64,000 bases of DNA from Vitrella brassicaformis. Lineage: Eukaryota > Sar > Vitrellaceae. Each line of letters starts with the position of its first letter. Within the stretch, counting starts at the first letter, position 1. Where the stretch lies: NCBI GenBank assembly GCA_001179505.1, contig CDMY01001040.1, forward strand, positions 114,699 to 178,698, written 5' to 3'. Both the position numbers and the translations under genes were made by a program. Of the stretch, positions 33,496 through 45,700 are shown in pieces. The notes below the pieces were generated by a model that was given only the letters and a program-made list of their open reading frames with translations, was not told the origin of the DNA and made no database searches.

Positions 33496-34243
33496 ATGCT
33501 GTGGCTAGCCTTATCTTTCATTATCTACGCCTCTTTTGTCGTCCTCAATGCAAGGGCCTTCCGGCTGCTCTCTCCACACCGGCGGCGGAGCATCGATGCC
33601 ACCCACAACCCACCCAGCAGCAAAGGCAGCAATGCAGCCTTCATCTCCCTAATCCCCTCCCGTCCCTCCTTCGCCACCTCGCGCTTCGCCACCTCAACCA
33701 TGCCCATATGGCCACCGTCTTTCACGATCTTGTCAGCGGTGGTTTATGCCGCAGACGGCGATGATGAGGATGAGGATGATGACAACGGCAGCCTGACGGT
33801 GCTGCCTCTCACACTCGATCTGAGCGACGCCAGCCAGAAGTCGCTGGAGGAGCGGATGCGGCAGCTGGGCATCGACGAGGCCGACCTGATAGAGAAGTTC
33901 ATCAGGGGCGGCGGCAAGGGCGGCCAGAAGATCAACAAGACGTCCAACTGTGTCATGCTCCAGCACCAGCCCACCGGCGTGGTCATCCGGTGCCAGGCTG
34001 AGAGGTCGCGGACGCGGAATAGGATAGCGGCCAGGCAGCTGCTGCTGGAGAAGCTGGAGGCTCGAATCAAGGACCAACAGAGGAAAGAGGAATACAAACG
34101 ACAAGTAAGTGGCGTGGCGTGCAGTGCACATGTGGGTGGGTTGCTGGGGGGGTGGGAGGGAGGGGTGGTGAGGCATATAATAGAGAACAACCTGACATGC
34201 ATTCAATCGTCTGCCGGCCGGGAGGACACATGTGTGTGCGCAC

Positions 34244-34274
<31 letters not shown>

Positions 34275-34406
34275 GTGTATCAGAAAGAGCTGCGGCGTGC
34301 CCGTCAGCCGACGGAGGGTCAGAAGCGCAAGACCAGGGAGCAGAACATCCGGCGGTCAGAGATAAAGAAGTGGAGGGCCAAGAGCAGGAACCCATCATTC
34401 GACTGA
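33496..34406 (+). CDS. GGQ-domain release-factor-like protein, likely plastid or mitochondrial
   Basis: Class I release-factor GGQ domains trigger peptidyl-tRNA hydrolysis on the ribosome; short versions with only this domain (MTRFR/ArfB type) rescue stalled organellar ribosomes. ATG 33496 gives a hydrophobic signal (MLWLALSFIIYASFVVLN) ending A-R-A-F, then an R/S-rich transit-like stretch, a pattern typical of complex-plastid leaders with a Phe just after cleavage. A D/E run is followed by LTLDLSDASQKSLEERMRQL, then GGGKGGQKINKTSNCV with the catalytic GGQ (about 33925), VVIRCQAERSRTRNRIAARQ and a K/R-rich helix. One intron (about 34105-34282) precedes the basic tail KRKTREQNIRRSEIKKWRAK, as in rescue factors whose tail enters the mRNA channel. 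Codon-recognition domains are absent. Confidence 0.85.
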
Positions 34407-34733
34407 CTGACTGACTCACTCACTCACTCACTGACTAGCCGGCTCACTGGGCGCCTCACTGGCGGACGGGGCAAGGGTGGGGACGACGGCTTCGACTGTG
34501 AATGACAGTCAATGTGAGGCGGCGACACTAACTAAGAGAATGGAACGATGTCACACTGAGCAAGGGAGCGATGTGGTTCGGCGTGAGTGATGGGAACTCT
34601 AAGGCAGAGATCTTTTGTCTGTGAAGAAATGTGACGCTCTGATGCGTGGCGAGTGTCGAGAAGGGATAGGGCACTTTCCGTGAAAGTTGGCGGTCGGGGT
34701 GAGGGAGAACAAACGCCTCGGCCGCCAGCCACC

Positions 34734-37700
34734 ATGAACTACAGCAGCATCCTCTCGACCACATCCATGGACCAAAGCGGCAGATCCGTCACACCATCTT
34801 CCTCCCTTCCGACAGCAACACCAGCAGCACCAGCCAACCAGCAGCAGTCAGCAGGAAGCACCCCGACTGTCGTCAAGCTCCGTGACACTCTCGACTTCCT
34901 TCAGAAGGTGACCCAGCAGCTGCAGGCAAGGGCCGACGAGAGGCTTAATTGCCTTCGCTATGGCATCAAGCAGCAGGGGCTGCGGCTCTTTCTCACGGCC
35001 ACGTCAGGGGCGGGAGGCGCGCCGCACGGCAAGAGCATCGACGGGGTGGGACTGCCTCAGCAAAGAGACCGAAGGGAAGACCTGGTGGTGCAGCTGTTGA
35101 CACAGGTGACCAACACGTGTCTGCGGCAAGACCGCAAGCCGCGCGTGAGGCTCTCGCTGCTGCCGGTGGAGGAGGGAGCAGATCCACTCGTGGAGGTCTC
35201 CTCCATGGGCGACAAAACCATCGTCACGCCAGACCATAAGCCTGAGCGGAAGGCTGTGTGCCGTCGATGGGATCAGAGGATGCGTGAGCAGGACGGTGAC
35301 GGCCTCGTCAAGCAGGAGAAGGGCATCAAAGCACCGGCCGTCAGCTCATGTGAGGGGCGGGAACCACAAGGCTGTGGTGTATCATGAGCGTTACACGTCC
35401 TGTCGTTGCCGCCGGACTGTGTGTCGTGTCAGGTCCTCATGAGCTTGTGGCGGCATCGGCTTACCACTACGTGGCCAGCCTTCCTGCGTCCTTAGAGCCC
35501 ACACCCACCACCCAGCCTCTGATGGCCCCGATCATGGTCCAAATGCCGCTACCCTGGTCCCCACAGACCATGCACTTCGCACCCGCTGCACCTAGTGCAG
35601 CTGCAGCGGCCGGCTTTGGGCCTTTCACGGGCTTTTGGCCTCCGCTGCTCAAGCCACTCGCGACCGCCTTACACTCGGCCAACGACAGTGGCGCCCCCGC
35701 CGCAGCTGCCGCTCAAGACAGATCGACGGATGCCCAGCAGTGCACCATCCCCGACCCCGTCCCCGTCGGTGGAAAGGGTGCGCCGGCTGACGAGAGCTTA
35801 CCAGCCATGCGACAGGAGCAGCAGATTGGCACCGCCACCGGGGCGGCGTCGGCCAAGCAGCCAGCTGGCGAGAAGAAGCATGTCCGACACGAACGCCGGG
35901 AGGAGCATCTCGGCAGTGCTCCTGGTGCCGCGCAGCAGGGCGTCAAGGACCCCAGAAGCTCTGCAAATGCCATCCCTCAGCGGAGCAGCATGGCCGGTGC
36001 GCTTGTGGATCCACGATGTGTTCATTTGTGTATCGTGTGTGATGTTTGCGTGTCTTGTCCATCTGTCTGTCAGAGGACGGTGAGGACACTCTGTCCAGAG
36101 GCGGGGAGGGGGAGCAGGAGCGGCCGTCCAAGCCAGCTGGTTCCCGCGAGGCGGCTGACAGCGACGCTCAGGGGGAATGGTGGGTTGGTGAAAGGGATGA
36201 CGGGACGACTGTGTACACAAACAGGGCGACGGGGGAGGTCAGCAAGGAGCCACCTGGGCTGAAATGCCGCCAAAACCCGCAGCCCGCGAGTGAGTACGTA
36301 GGAATCATATCAACCCACGCAATCCAATCCTCCGTCTGTCTATCGTGCGTGGCGTGCAGAAATTCCCTGGTACTCTCTTCCTAAGAAGCGCTCCCGCCGC
36401 CGTGCCAAAACAGACCTCCCGCGAGCTGCCGACGACTGGACGGAGACCGGTGGACGGTGCGATCCCTTGTCCGTCGCCGATGCAGCCGCGACAGGAGCCA
36501 ACCGCATCCCGCTCAGACCAAGGGAGCAGAGTCCATCCCGCAGGTGCCGTCCGAAGGTCGACAGGATGAGATCACGGTCGCCCTTACCGAGGCGCCGTGT
36601 CAAGCAGGGCCAAGGCGCCAAGGACGCAAGATCCTCTGCAGATGCCAAACCTGAGCCGCGCCACACGACCGGTAGGTTCACAATGACTCCATGATGTATT
36701 ATTCATTGTGTATCGTGTGCAATGCTTGTGCGTCTTGTCTATCTGTCAGGCGATGGTGAGCCTTTTCTGTCCAGGGGCGAGGAGTCACCTCGTTGGGGCG
36801 ACTTGCCTCCGGAGCCCCCTGAGAAGCCCCTCCGCCCCCGTCCTAACGCCAGATACCCGCGAGCTGCCGACGTCAAGACGGAGCCCGGTGTCACTGTCAC
36901 GGGAGCCGACCCCATCCCGCTCAGACCTGTCTCTCCCGCTTCCACTCTCGGCGAAAAGACGCGTCTTGGTGAGAAGCATGAGGATGTCGACGTCGGCACA
37001 CCGGCTCACGGTCGTGAGGAGAGGGGGGTGTGCCCTTCTGGCTCAGCAGCACAGTGGGCAGTTGATAAGTGTGCAGCCACAGACACAGACCAGCAGCAGC
37101 AGCAGGAGGAGGAGGAGGAGGACAAGCACCAGAAGGGCCACGAGCAGCAACATCATGATGGTGGAGATGGGAGCGAGGAAGGGATCGATGAGCTGTGGCA
37201 TGGACCCGGTGTGCAGAGGGAGGATTTCGAAATCCACCACCAGCAGGCTGCCCCTGACGTCGCCATGCAGCGAGACGACAACGATGGCTGCAGTCGCGAG
37301 GGCCAGCACGACAGGTGCGGCATTGGTGCGGAGCCACCTGCGGCGGTCGCCGAGATGCTGCCGATGCAGATGAATCAGTCGATGGAGGCTGCAGACAGTC
37401 TGCATTGCAAGGAGACCAAGGAGGAGATTGCAGACAACGGTCCTACTCATGATCCCGCTCCCCCTCCCCTGCGCCCACAACGCGAGAACGAGGAGGCTGA
37501 GGTGCCTGGCAGCCATGTGGCGCTCCCGGCAGACCATGTGGCGCCCAGCGGCATCGATGAACATGTCGGCCAGCTGCACACGGACAAGGCGCCATCCGAC
37601 CAGAGAATGAGTGACAGCGGTGTGGAGGGCGAGGGGGAGAAGGTGTCGGCCAAGGGGCACCACCACGAGGGCCCCTCGCCCACCAGCACGGGCACCGGTG

Positions 37701-40162
37701 ATGTGAGCAGCTCCACCAACGGTGACGCCACCAAGGGGGGTGGTGCCTCCCGTGTCAATGGCGTGGTGGCAAAGGGCGGTGCGGGCCATGCAGCACCCAC
37801 CTCCAGCAAGGCTACCAGCAAGGCCGGCAGCGTCAAAAAACACAAGACGTAGGTGTGGGCAAGAAAGGGGACACGGCTGTTTGCACATCTGACGTGTTTT
37901 GTCAACTGGTCTCTTGTCTGCTGCTGTTGTGTCTGGTTCGCCAACATTATAGGTCCAATGTGAGCTTCGACCCCACTGGATCCGCGTCTGCCCCAGGGCT
38001 CACGTCATCGTTGTCTGCGTCCCGTGCTCAGCCCCCGCCGCCGCCACTCAACGCAGCCGCCCAGACCAAGGGCCGCAGTGAGGATGGCAAACCGCTGGCC
38101 CCTCTCGCCTGCTTCAGAGGCCTGGCAGGGTTCTCATCCAAGGCCCCCAAGCCGCCACGCACCATCCCTCTCACACCATCCCTCGCCAGGTCCCCAGCCA
38201 AAAGGGTGCCGAAGCAGAAGGGGCAGAAGGAGGGGCACAAGCTCCAGCAGGCGTCAGTAGCAGAGCCGAGTTCATCCGCAGCAGCACCACCACCACCACC
38301 AGCAGCTAGCAACAAACAGCACCACCCACAGCCACAGCCGAAACCGCCTCGTTGTGAGTCAGCCCTCAAGCACCCGCAGCCCATTTCCCGCCTCCATATG
38401 GGTATGGGCGGCGGCCAGGCTGACAGCGATGACGAGCCCATCGCCAACCGGCCAAAAGGCAGGCGGCTCACCGCTCGCCCGGACCGATACACGCCTGACA
38501 AGGCCGCTAGTCATCGTGAGGATGGCCAGGGGGGGGCGGCTGCTGAGCACCGCGATGTCGAGATGGCCGACAGACAAGTGGACGACAAGGCTGCATGCCC
38601 CCGACCGCAGCGGCTGTCTGCAGTGGACAAAATGGCAGCAGAGCGGCACAAAGGCGGCTGCTCAGCTGCAGAGGTCGAGACCAAGGTTGCGGCAATCACG
38701 CCCGAGAAGCCCGAGGGCGACGATGGACTCAATCCAGAGGACAGCCATATCGGGGGCTCCCAGCTTGAGGTCTCTGTCGACAGCAAGGCGTCCATCGTTG
38801 GGCCATCAACCAGTCGCCGCTCCCCTGTCCCTTTGGAGGCCGACTTTGAGGCAACTCTCAAGACCAAGAGAGACACCGACGCGGCATTTGCTGGCCTGGA
38901 GGTGTCATATGCCCGCAGCGACAGCAGAGAAGACGCCTTCACTGTGACGGTTGGCACCTTTGACGACGGCTCCCGTGAGCGCTTCTACGTCCAGGCTGAT
39001 GTGGTGCGTCGGGGGAGCTGGGGCTTCTCAGGTAGGGTGGTGGGTCGATGGGCGAACACCAAACACAGACAGACACAACGCATCGACACATCTGTCTGTC
39101 TGTCTGCGCTCGATCAGACATCATGAAAAAGGTCTGCCGAGCTGTCGGGCTGCACGGGCGCCCACCTGACCTGGCCTTTTATGAGTTCGTCAAGGACCCA
39201 AGCGGCCGCCGTCTGCTGCAGGGCAAGAAGCAAGCCAACAAGAGCAAGACCGATCAGGTCGGACAGCTGGACGGACCCGGCGTCTCTCGTCAGCACCCAC
39301 ACTACCTTCCGGCCCACCCCAAGCGGAAGCCACTTGAGCGTGCGGGAGTGAGCAGCCCGCCGATAGCCGTGGCTGGTTCTGTCGATGGGCATGTTGGTCG
39401 GCGCGGCCTCGCAGCCACGCCATCCGAGCAGGAGAACGAGTGCAGGGAGATTTGGCGCGCGCTGTGCACGCCCGGCAAGGGCCGGGATCCTGGTGCGTAT
39501 CAGAGGCTGAAGAAGATGGCCGTCTTCTCCCGCAACGTCTACTCGCAGCACGATCAGGCTGTCCGTGTGCGCGTCGGCCCCTTCGTTCAGGACACCGGGA
39601 TCGATCTGTACGTCGAGGGGGAGATGTTCAGGAGCCAACTGTCACGCCGCACACGCTCATCGCAGGCCAACGGGGGATGGCAGCTGTCGCCATGGCTGCT
39701 CCCCGACAAGCTGAGGATGGTCGATGAGAGAGGTGCGCAGCTGCTCGACAACCCTCCACCCGGAGCATCTGTCGTCACGGCAGTGAGGGACGGCGCGACG
39801 ATCCACATCATCCGCGACGATTGTCTGAAGGATGTCAGTGACGTCAGCCACTCAGAACGGCGGACGGACAAGAGCCCGTCAGCGCAGCACGACCCTTCGA
39901 CGCTTCTCTCGGCCACCCTGACGTCTGAGTCAGCCAAGCTGCCCTCGGCTCCCGCGGGCATGGCGGCTTCCGCCGCGCCCTCGGCCCCATTGGTGGGCGA
40001 TGGTTGGGGGATGGTGGTTGATGGGGTCTCGCTGGGCAAGCGGAAGGCGCATGAGCCGCCCGTGGCTGAGGGAGAGGGGGAGTGCCGATCGACCAAGGTG
40101 CACAAGACAGGTGGGCGACGTACTCACTCTGTCGATTTAGGTGCCGTCTGTATGTGTCGCCT

Positions 40163-40194
<32 letters not shown>

Positions 40195-40746
40195 CTAACC
40201 TGTTGATCAGATGATGGTGGTGTTGCGGTGGATGGTAGTGGGGATGTCGCTGCTGCCTGTGTCAAGAAGGTGGCACTGGAAGAGTTGGATGTGGCGGATG
40301 TCAAGCTGGCGTTGGAGAAACTGTTCGAGAATGACCCGAAGCTACTGCGCATCCTGGTGGAGAAACTGGAGGAGGTACCTACGTGGCAAATCGACAACGA
40401 GTAGATTGCTGGTGGCCGCGTGTATGTGTGTGTGTTGGTTGGTTGCCTGTGTGCCTGCCTGCCTGCAGCAAGCTATTGACGGGGCGGCGTTGGCGGGGAC
40501 GACTGAGGAGGATTGGAAGAACCTGTGGGGCGCGTCGCTGAAGATGGGACCCCGCATCAAGCTGAGGCAATGGGTGAAGAGTGCAAGACTACATGGGGTA
40601 AGTCAGTGTGGCTGGCACGCGACAGACACATAAATGCCACCAAGGACAGGCACACATCGATAGCTCACCTACCACTCTGTGTGTGTCTGCAGGTGGAGGT
40701 GCCCCAGTCGAGTGCGTCGAAGGATAACAATACCGCCATGCAGTGA
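34734..40746 (+). CDS. GPF-SAM family protein 2 (two GPF domains, SAM-like tail, duplicated N-terminal exons)
   Basis: ATG 34734 sits in a good context (CCACCATGA). Exons: 34734-35349 (helical LRDTLDFLQKVTQQLQARAD), about 35433-35997 (A/P-rich), 36075-36291 (a WW-like stretch GEWWVGERDDGTTVYTNR), about 36361-36670 (NLS-like PKKRSRRRAK), about 36750-37850 (poly-Q/E, acidic), 37952-39031, 39119-40110, 40213-40374, 40470-40597 and 40693-40746. GPF domain 1 (38840-39030) has DAAFAGLEVSYARSDSREDA and FTVTVGTFDDG. Domain 2 (39430-39700) has VRVRVGPFVQDTGIDLYVEG. GKRKAHEPPVAEGEGE (about 40040) is a probable NLS. The C-terminus has VALEELDVADVKLALEKLF, the SAM-like IDGAALAGTTEEDWKNLWG with KMGPRIKLRQWVK, and VEVPQSS. 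A nuclear scaffold or regulator role is inferred. Parts recur inverted in GPF-3 and GPF-4. Confidence 0.7.
35940..36750. repeat. Internal tandem exon-intron duplication in GPF-2
   Basis: The intron and following exon at about 35990-36150 (GTGTATCGTGTG in the intron, then DGEDTLSRGGE) resemble those at about 36665-36790 (same intron words, then DGEPFLSRGEE). The preceding exon ends also match (KDPRSSANAIP against KDARSSADAKP), as do ANRIPLRP and ADPIPLRP. This fits a unit of about 700 bases duplicated in tandem. Confidence 0.65.
38401..38605. repeat. Inverted repeat arm 1a (GPF-2), partner in GPF-3
   Basis: It encodes GGGQADSDDEPIANRPKG and RPDRYTPDKAA. Its reverse complement lies at about 45985-46185, nearly identical over some 190 bases, including silent positions. 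Confidence 0.85.
39960..40260. repeat. Inverted repeat arm 2a (GPF-2), partner in GPF-4
   Basis: It spans the exon encoding GKRKAHEPPVAEGEGE, the following intron and the start of the next exon (DGGVAVDGSGDVAAA). The reverse complement at about 50995-51255 carries the same exon-intron-exon with high identity. Confidence 0.85.
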
Positions 40747-42016
40747 CAGCCCACCGGTGGACCACAATCGAACGCACATACATGGTCAGCCCTCTGGCGT
40801 ATTGTTTTCCCGTCAGCGGCGGTGTGTGTGTGTTACTCTCAGATCATTACTACACTGTCCCCGTTTCCGCTGGCTGGGCGATGCGACGACCGGCCCCACC
40901 CTGACTGATCCCTTGTTTGTGTGCACAGCAATACATGTTGGAGGGGCGAGTCCATCTCACTGCCTTTGTCTGCTGACCGATTGACTGACGATGGGCCTTC
41001 ATTGTGCATGTATGTGTTCAGTTCATGTGTGGCGTCAATCTATCGGATTCATCCCATCCACGTGCTGATGGGTGTGTGTGTATCTGGCGACCGACATTTT
41101 CTCGAGTGTCCGTGGCCAAAGGTATCCTATCCTGCCTCTCGTGTTCGTGTGTGTGTGTGTGTCTATCGGAATATAAGCGTACTTACGTCCACACGTACAT
41201 TTGTCAACCAACGGAGGTGAGCGAGCGAGCGGGTGGGGTCGGGCGGCGGTATGCGGTGCGTTTTGCCATCCCTCCCTCCCTCCACAGCTCAGATCAACCT
41301 CGGTGTGTCCATCGGTGTGTCCTGACTGCGTACCGCTTTAATTTATGTATCCGTGTGTATGTCTGCCGATGAGATGAGTTCTCGTTGTCCATACCGGGGG
41401 GTGGGCGGCTGGGTGAATAGATGCCTGGCGTGGCGTGTCGTGGGTGCGTTTTTGTCGTGTCGATCGGAGCGTGGCAGCCAGGCGCTATAGACGACGTGTG
41501 CAGAGCAGAGACGCGTGCATCCCAAGTGATATACTCATACATGCATGCGGTTGAGCAGTTGATGGGTCCGCCAGCCATGGCGCACATACAAATCGCATCA
41601 GTTTGCTGGCCTATTCGGCCCACCCAGCCAGCTGCTCTGCAAATGTGTGCATGTCATGTATGTCAATCGCACACTAGATGTGTGTGATGCCCTGAATGCC
41701 TTCCCCCCCCCNNNNNNNNNNNNNNNNNNNNNNNNNNNNNNNNNNNNNNNNNNNNNNNNNNNNNNNNNNNNNNNNNNNNNNNNNNNNNNNNNNNNNNNNN
41801 NNNNNNNNNNNNNNNNNNNNNNNNNNNNNNNNNNNNNNNNNNNNNNNNNNNNNNNNNNNNNNNNNNNNNNNNNNNNNNNNNNNNNNNNNNNNNNNNNNNN
41901 NNNNNNNNNNNNNNNNNNNNNNNNNNNNNNNNNNNNNNNNNNNNNNNNNNNNNNNNNNNNNNNNNNNNNNNNNNNNNNNNNNNNNNNNNNNNNNNNNNNN
42001 NNNNNNNNNNNCCCCC

Positions 42017-42052
<36 letters not shown>

Positions 42053-42767
42053 CCCCCTCTCTGTGGCCGGCCCGGCCATGCACTCACTGCACCAAAGGCA
42101 CAACCAACCAACCCACACGCATCGCATACACATATCGGCCGGCGCCACACCAATAGAATTACACGCGCGCCAAGCCAAACACCCACCCGTGTAAGTATGA
42201 GAGTAGCTGGCTGGCTGGCTGGCTGGCTGGCTTCATAAATATACATACCACTTAGTGTGCGTCACGTACGGATGCCATGCAGCACGGCACGGCACGGCAC
42301 GGCACCAAAACGTGTGTGCATCGAATGAATCGATGGACAGACATGTCCATGTAGCTGGGCAGCTTTCACGTCACGTCACGTCATGCATCGATTCGATCGG
42401 TCACCAAACAAAGCACACGCCATACCATACCATGCCATGCCATGCCACATGCATCCATCGCCCGATAAGATAGATAAAGTCGAGCATGATGCATGCCATG
42501 GCTTGGAGACGTCCACCTGGCCACGCCTCGCCTCACCCCACCCCGCCAGCCAAGTAATCCAATGCAACCAACAATCAGTCAGCGAATTGATTTGTGCTAT
42601 GCTACCTACTGCATCCATCGGTAATGAAGAATGAGAGTGCCCCGGGCAATACCCTAGGCAAAAATCGCTCCAGCAGTATGCCGCCCTCCCTCCCTCCCTC
42701 CCTGAGTGAGAGTGAGTGCGGCAGATAGATAGACACCTCATGCGTGTCTGTCGTGTCCCAATCCTAC
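40747..42767. other. Convergent intergenic region with assembly gap
   Basis: Two kilobases lie between the stops of GPF-2 and GPF-3. It contains CTGT/GTGT runs, short tandem words (GGCAC near 42283-42303, CATGC near 42425-42450) and the gap. No gene is supported on either strand. Reading frames crossing the gap are artefacts. Confidence 0.6.
41712..42011. other. Assembly gap (300 N)
   Basis: A run of 300 N flanked on the left by poly-C (41702-41711) and on the right by poly-C followed by a CT run (42012-42052). The flanks suggest the assembly broke in a pyrimidine-rich simple repeat. The size is probably a placeholder. Confidence 0.95.
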
Positions 42768-45700
42768 CTACGACAAAGGCACCTCCACCTGAAGCCACCC
42801 ACCACCAACACACAACCACACACAGACAGACAGACAGGGATATGACGTACTGACGACCCCATCAGCCTAGCTGGCCAGGCCGCCTGCTTCGTGTAAGTGT
42901 ACCCCACCCACCCCGTCTCTTTTGGAGTCATTGATCCACTTGGAGAGGAGGTTCCTGAGGAGCAAGACAAGACACGACACGACGCGCGATGAGATATCTA
43001 GATTTGTGGAGGCTTGGCGAACAGACGAGATGCGTGCGTGCATCGAACGAGCTTACCGCAGTCCGAATTCCTCCATCCTGACACATTCGCACACACACAC
43101 ACACACACACGCAGAAAGAGATGCTTAGCTCCCTCCGTGTGAGTAGGTAGGTGCTGTGTGCGGGGCGTTACTTGAGCTCGGTGGAGAGTTGGCTCTGCTG
43201 GAGGCTGCTCAACGCATTGCCGTCCAGCCGTTGCTGCAGTAAGTGAGGCAGGCCATGCCAGGCAACACAAATGGTGATTGAAGTGTAAGAGGTGGGTGGG
43301 CTACGTGCGGTGCCTCGGTCGGGTCGGTTTGCGTACCGTATCGACATATTTGATGAGCTCGGCCGCCAGCGGCCTGGTGCGGCTCAGGTGGCTGAAGACA
43401 GCGCGGACCTCATCCACCGACAGCTCCTCAAGTCTCTTCTTGATAATGGTGCCAGGTGGACTGGCAGCTCCAGCACCACCTGCAGCACCACCTGCAGGTG
43501 AGGCAGCAGCCGAGGCAGGCTGCCCCTGTGTATCGTCCAACCCTGACAGCAGGCAGAGCAGAGCAGACACAGAACGTCATGACAAATCCATTCGCTGACT
43601 CGCCACGTCATCCCTCCCCTCCCACCTGTCTTGTGTTTCTTGTGCTTAAGATCACTGTCAGCACCGCCGTCCAGCCCCCGCTTCGCCCCTGCACCCCCAC
43701 CACCAGCGACGCCGTTCCGTCTGTGACCGCTGGCTGCCGACCGTGCATCCGACTCGCTCGCGGCCATCTTCTCATCCACAGCTGCGCACACACACACACA
43801 TTCGCATATACAGAGGAGCAACCGACACAGAGGGAGGTGATCGTCAGGCGGCTGCCACCGAAACAGCTCCCTCCCTCTCCCTCTTTGTACCGATCTGTCT
43901 GTTGGTCTGTCTCGTCCGTCTGTAACGGCTCCCGTCGTAGCGCACAATCCTCTGGTCACCGTCCACGATCATGGTGGCATCCGTCGAGCTGATGAGCTGA
44001 CCGAACTCCTCCCTCTGCGCCTCCCGCAGCCTCTCCACAAGCCACTGCGACACCTCCCACTGGTGCTGGCCTCCTGACGGGTTGCGATGAAAGTCTCCCT
44101 CGATATAAATGTCGCTTCCGGGGCCGAAGGGGCCGATGCGCGCGACGACCGCCTCCTCGTGGCTGCTTGACGGGTTGTGCTCCAATCGCGCCTTGTCCTC
44201 GAGGCCGTCGTAGGCCGCGTCGTGCTCTGCAGATCGCGGATCGCACAGCCGATACCATAGCTCCTGACATTGGGCAACTTGCTCTGAGATGGAGGTGCAG
44301 GGACGCTTGTGGTCGGTCTTGCCGCGCTTCGGTCGGGTCAGTCGGGAGGACGCTGTGGGTGGAGATGAGCGGGGAGCTCGACGGAGTGGCGAGGAGGGCA
44401 GCCCGCTGTTGAGGCCCTTGCGCTTGCCACCCTTGCCGGTCCCCTTGCCACCTCCCAATCCCTCCTTGGCCCAACCCTTGCGCGCCTCGCGCGTCTCCTG
44501 GAGGACTTGAATGGCCCTGTCGCCCTCGAGCTTGACCTCGGTGACGGTATATTGGCTGGGGAGGGGCCCGACAGCTCCCCAGCTCTCTGCTCGCTTCATC
44601 GTTCGCTGGATCTTGAGCCGCAAGTTGTTGTTGTACCACTGCTCCTTGCCTCGGGAGGGATCCCGGTGGACGTCGGCCTGCACGTAGTAATCCCTGTTGG
44701 CACCGAAGTGGAACGGGCCGATGGTACATGTGACGGCCTCCTCGTGCTTGCTGGCCGAGGAGTTGTCCGCAAAGTACGCCTCCACACCAGCAAACAGGTC
44801 ACCGGTAAAGATGCCGCCCTCCGACTTGGATCGCCACAGTTCTCGGACCTCCTCGACGATCGCCTCCCTCTGTCGTCTCGGTGGTGGGGCTGTGTGGGGC
44901 GCTCCAGGCTGCTGGACGGGGGGCGATGCAGGCCGTCCCGCCTCGCTGGCAGCAGCTGCCGCACTGGCCGTTGGTCTCCCTCCAGCGTCGCCTGCGGCGT
45001 CACGCCGCTGGGCAGGGTCGCTCTTGGCCACCAGGATGCGCTTGCCGTCCATCCAGACCTCGTTGAAGCCACCCGGAGAGCTCTGACCCGTCCGCGCCCT
45101 GTCGTGGGCCCGTTGGATCTTCTCCTTCAACTTGCTGAAGTACCATCTGGAGTTGCTCTGGCTCGGGTTGCGGTACACCTCGCCCCTGATGTGGTATGTG
45201 CCCAGGATGGGGTCGTTGAACGGGCCAACGATGACTGCACACACGCACAAACACACACACACACGCTCAGACATCAGATACGGCGAACAGCGACACATCT
45301 GTCTGTCCATCTATCTTTTCCGTGTTGCGTCGGTCCATACGTACCAGTGACGGCCTCCTCGTGATGGCTGGTGGGATTGTGGACGCACTCGCACTCAAGG
45401 CCGATGAACATCTCCTCAGACGCCTTGCACTTCTTGTGGATGATGTCCCTGACCTCCTGCTCCATCTCATGAGGTTGGCGGCGCTGTCGAGGCTGCGATG
45501 ACATGGCCAACTTGGCGTCGATGACGGGGAGCTTGTGCTTGCCATCCGCCGGGCGGCCCTTTTTGGTGCTGTTGTTGCTCCTCCTGCCGTGGGGGTTGTG
45601 GCTGAGCACTCGTCTGCCGCGCAACGTGACGAGGGAGTGCACGCCCGAGTTGAAGCCCGCGTGAATGCGCAGCCTGGTCCTGCGTGCGGCTGATTGCAGA

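Noticed and set aside
41596-42246. Frames spanning the N gap
   Set aside because: They consist mainly of unknown residues; nothing supports coding on either side.
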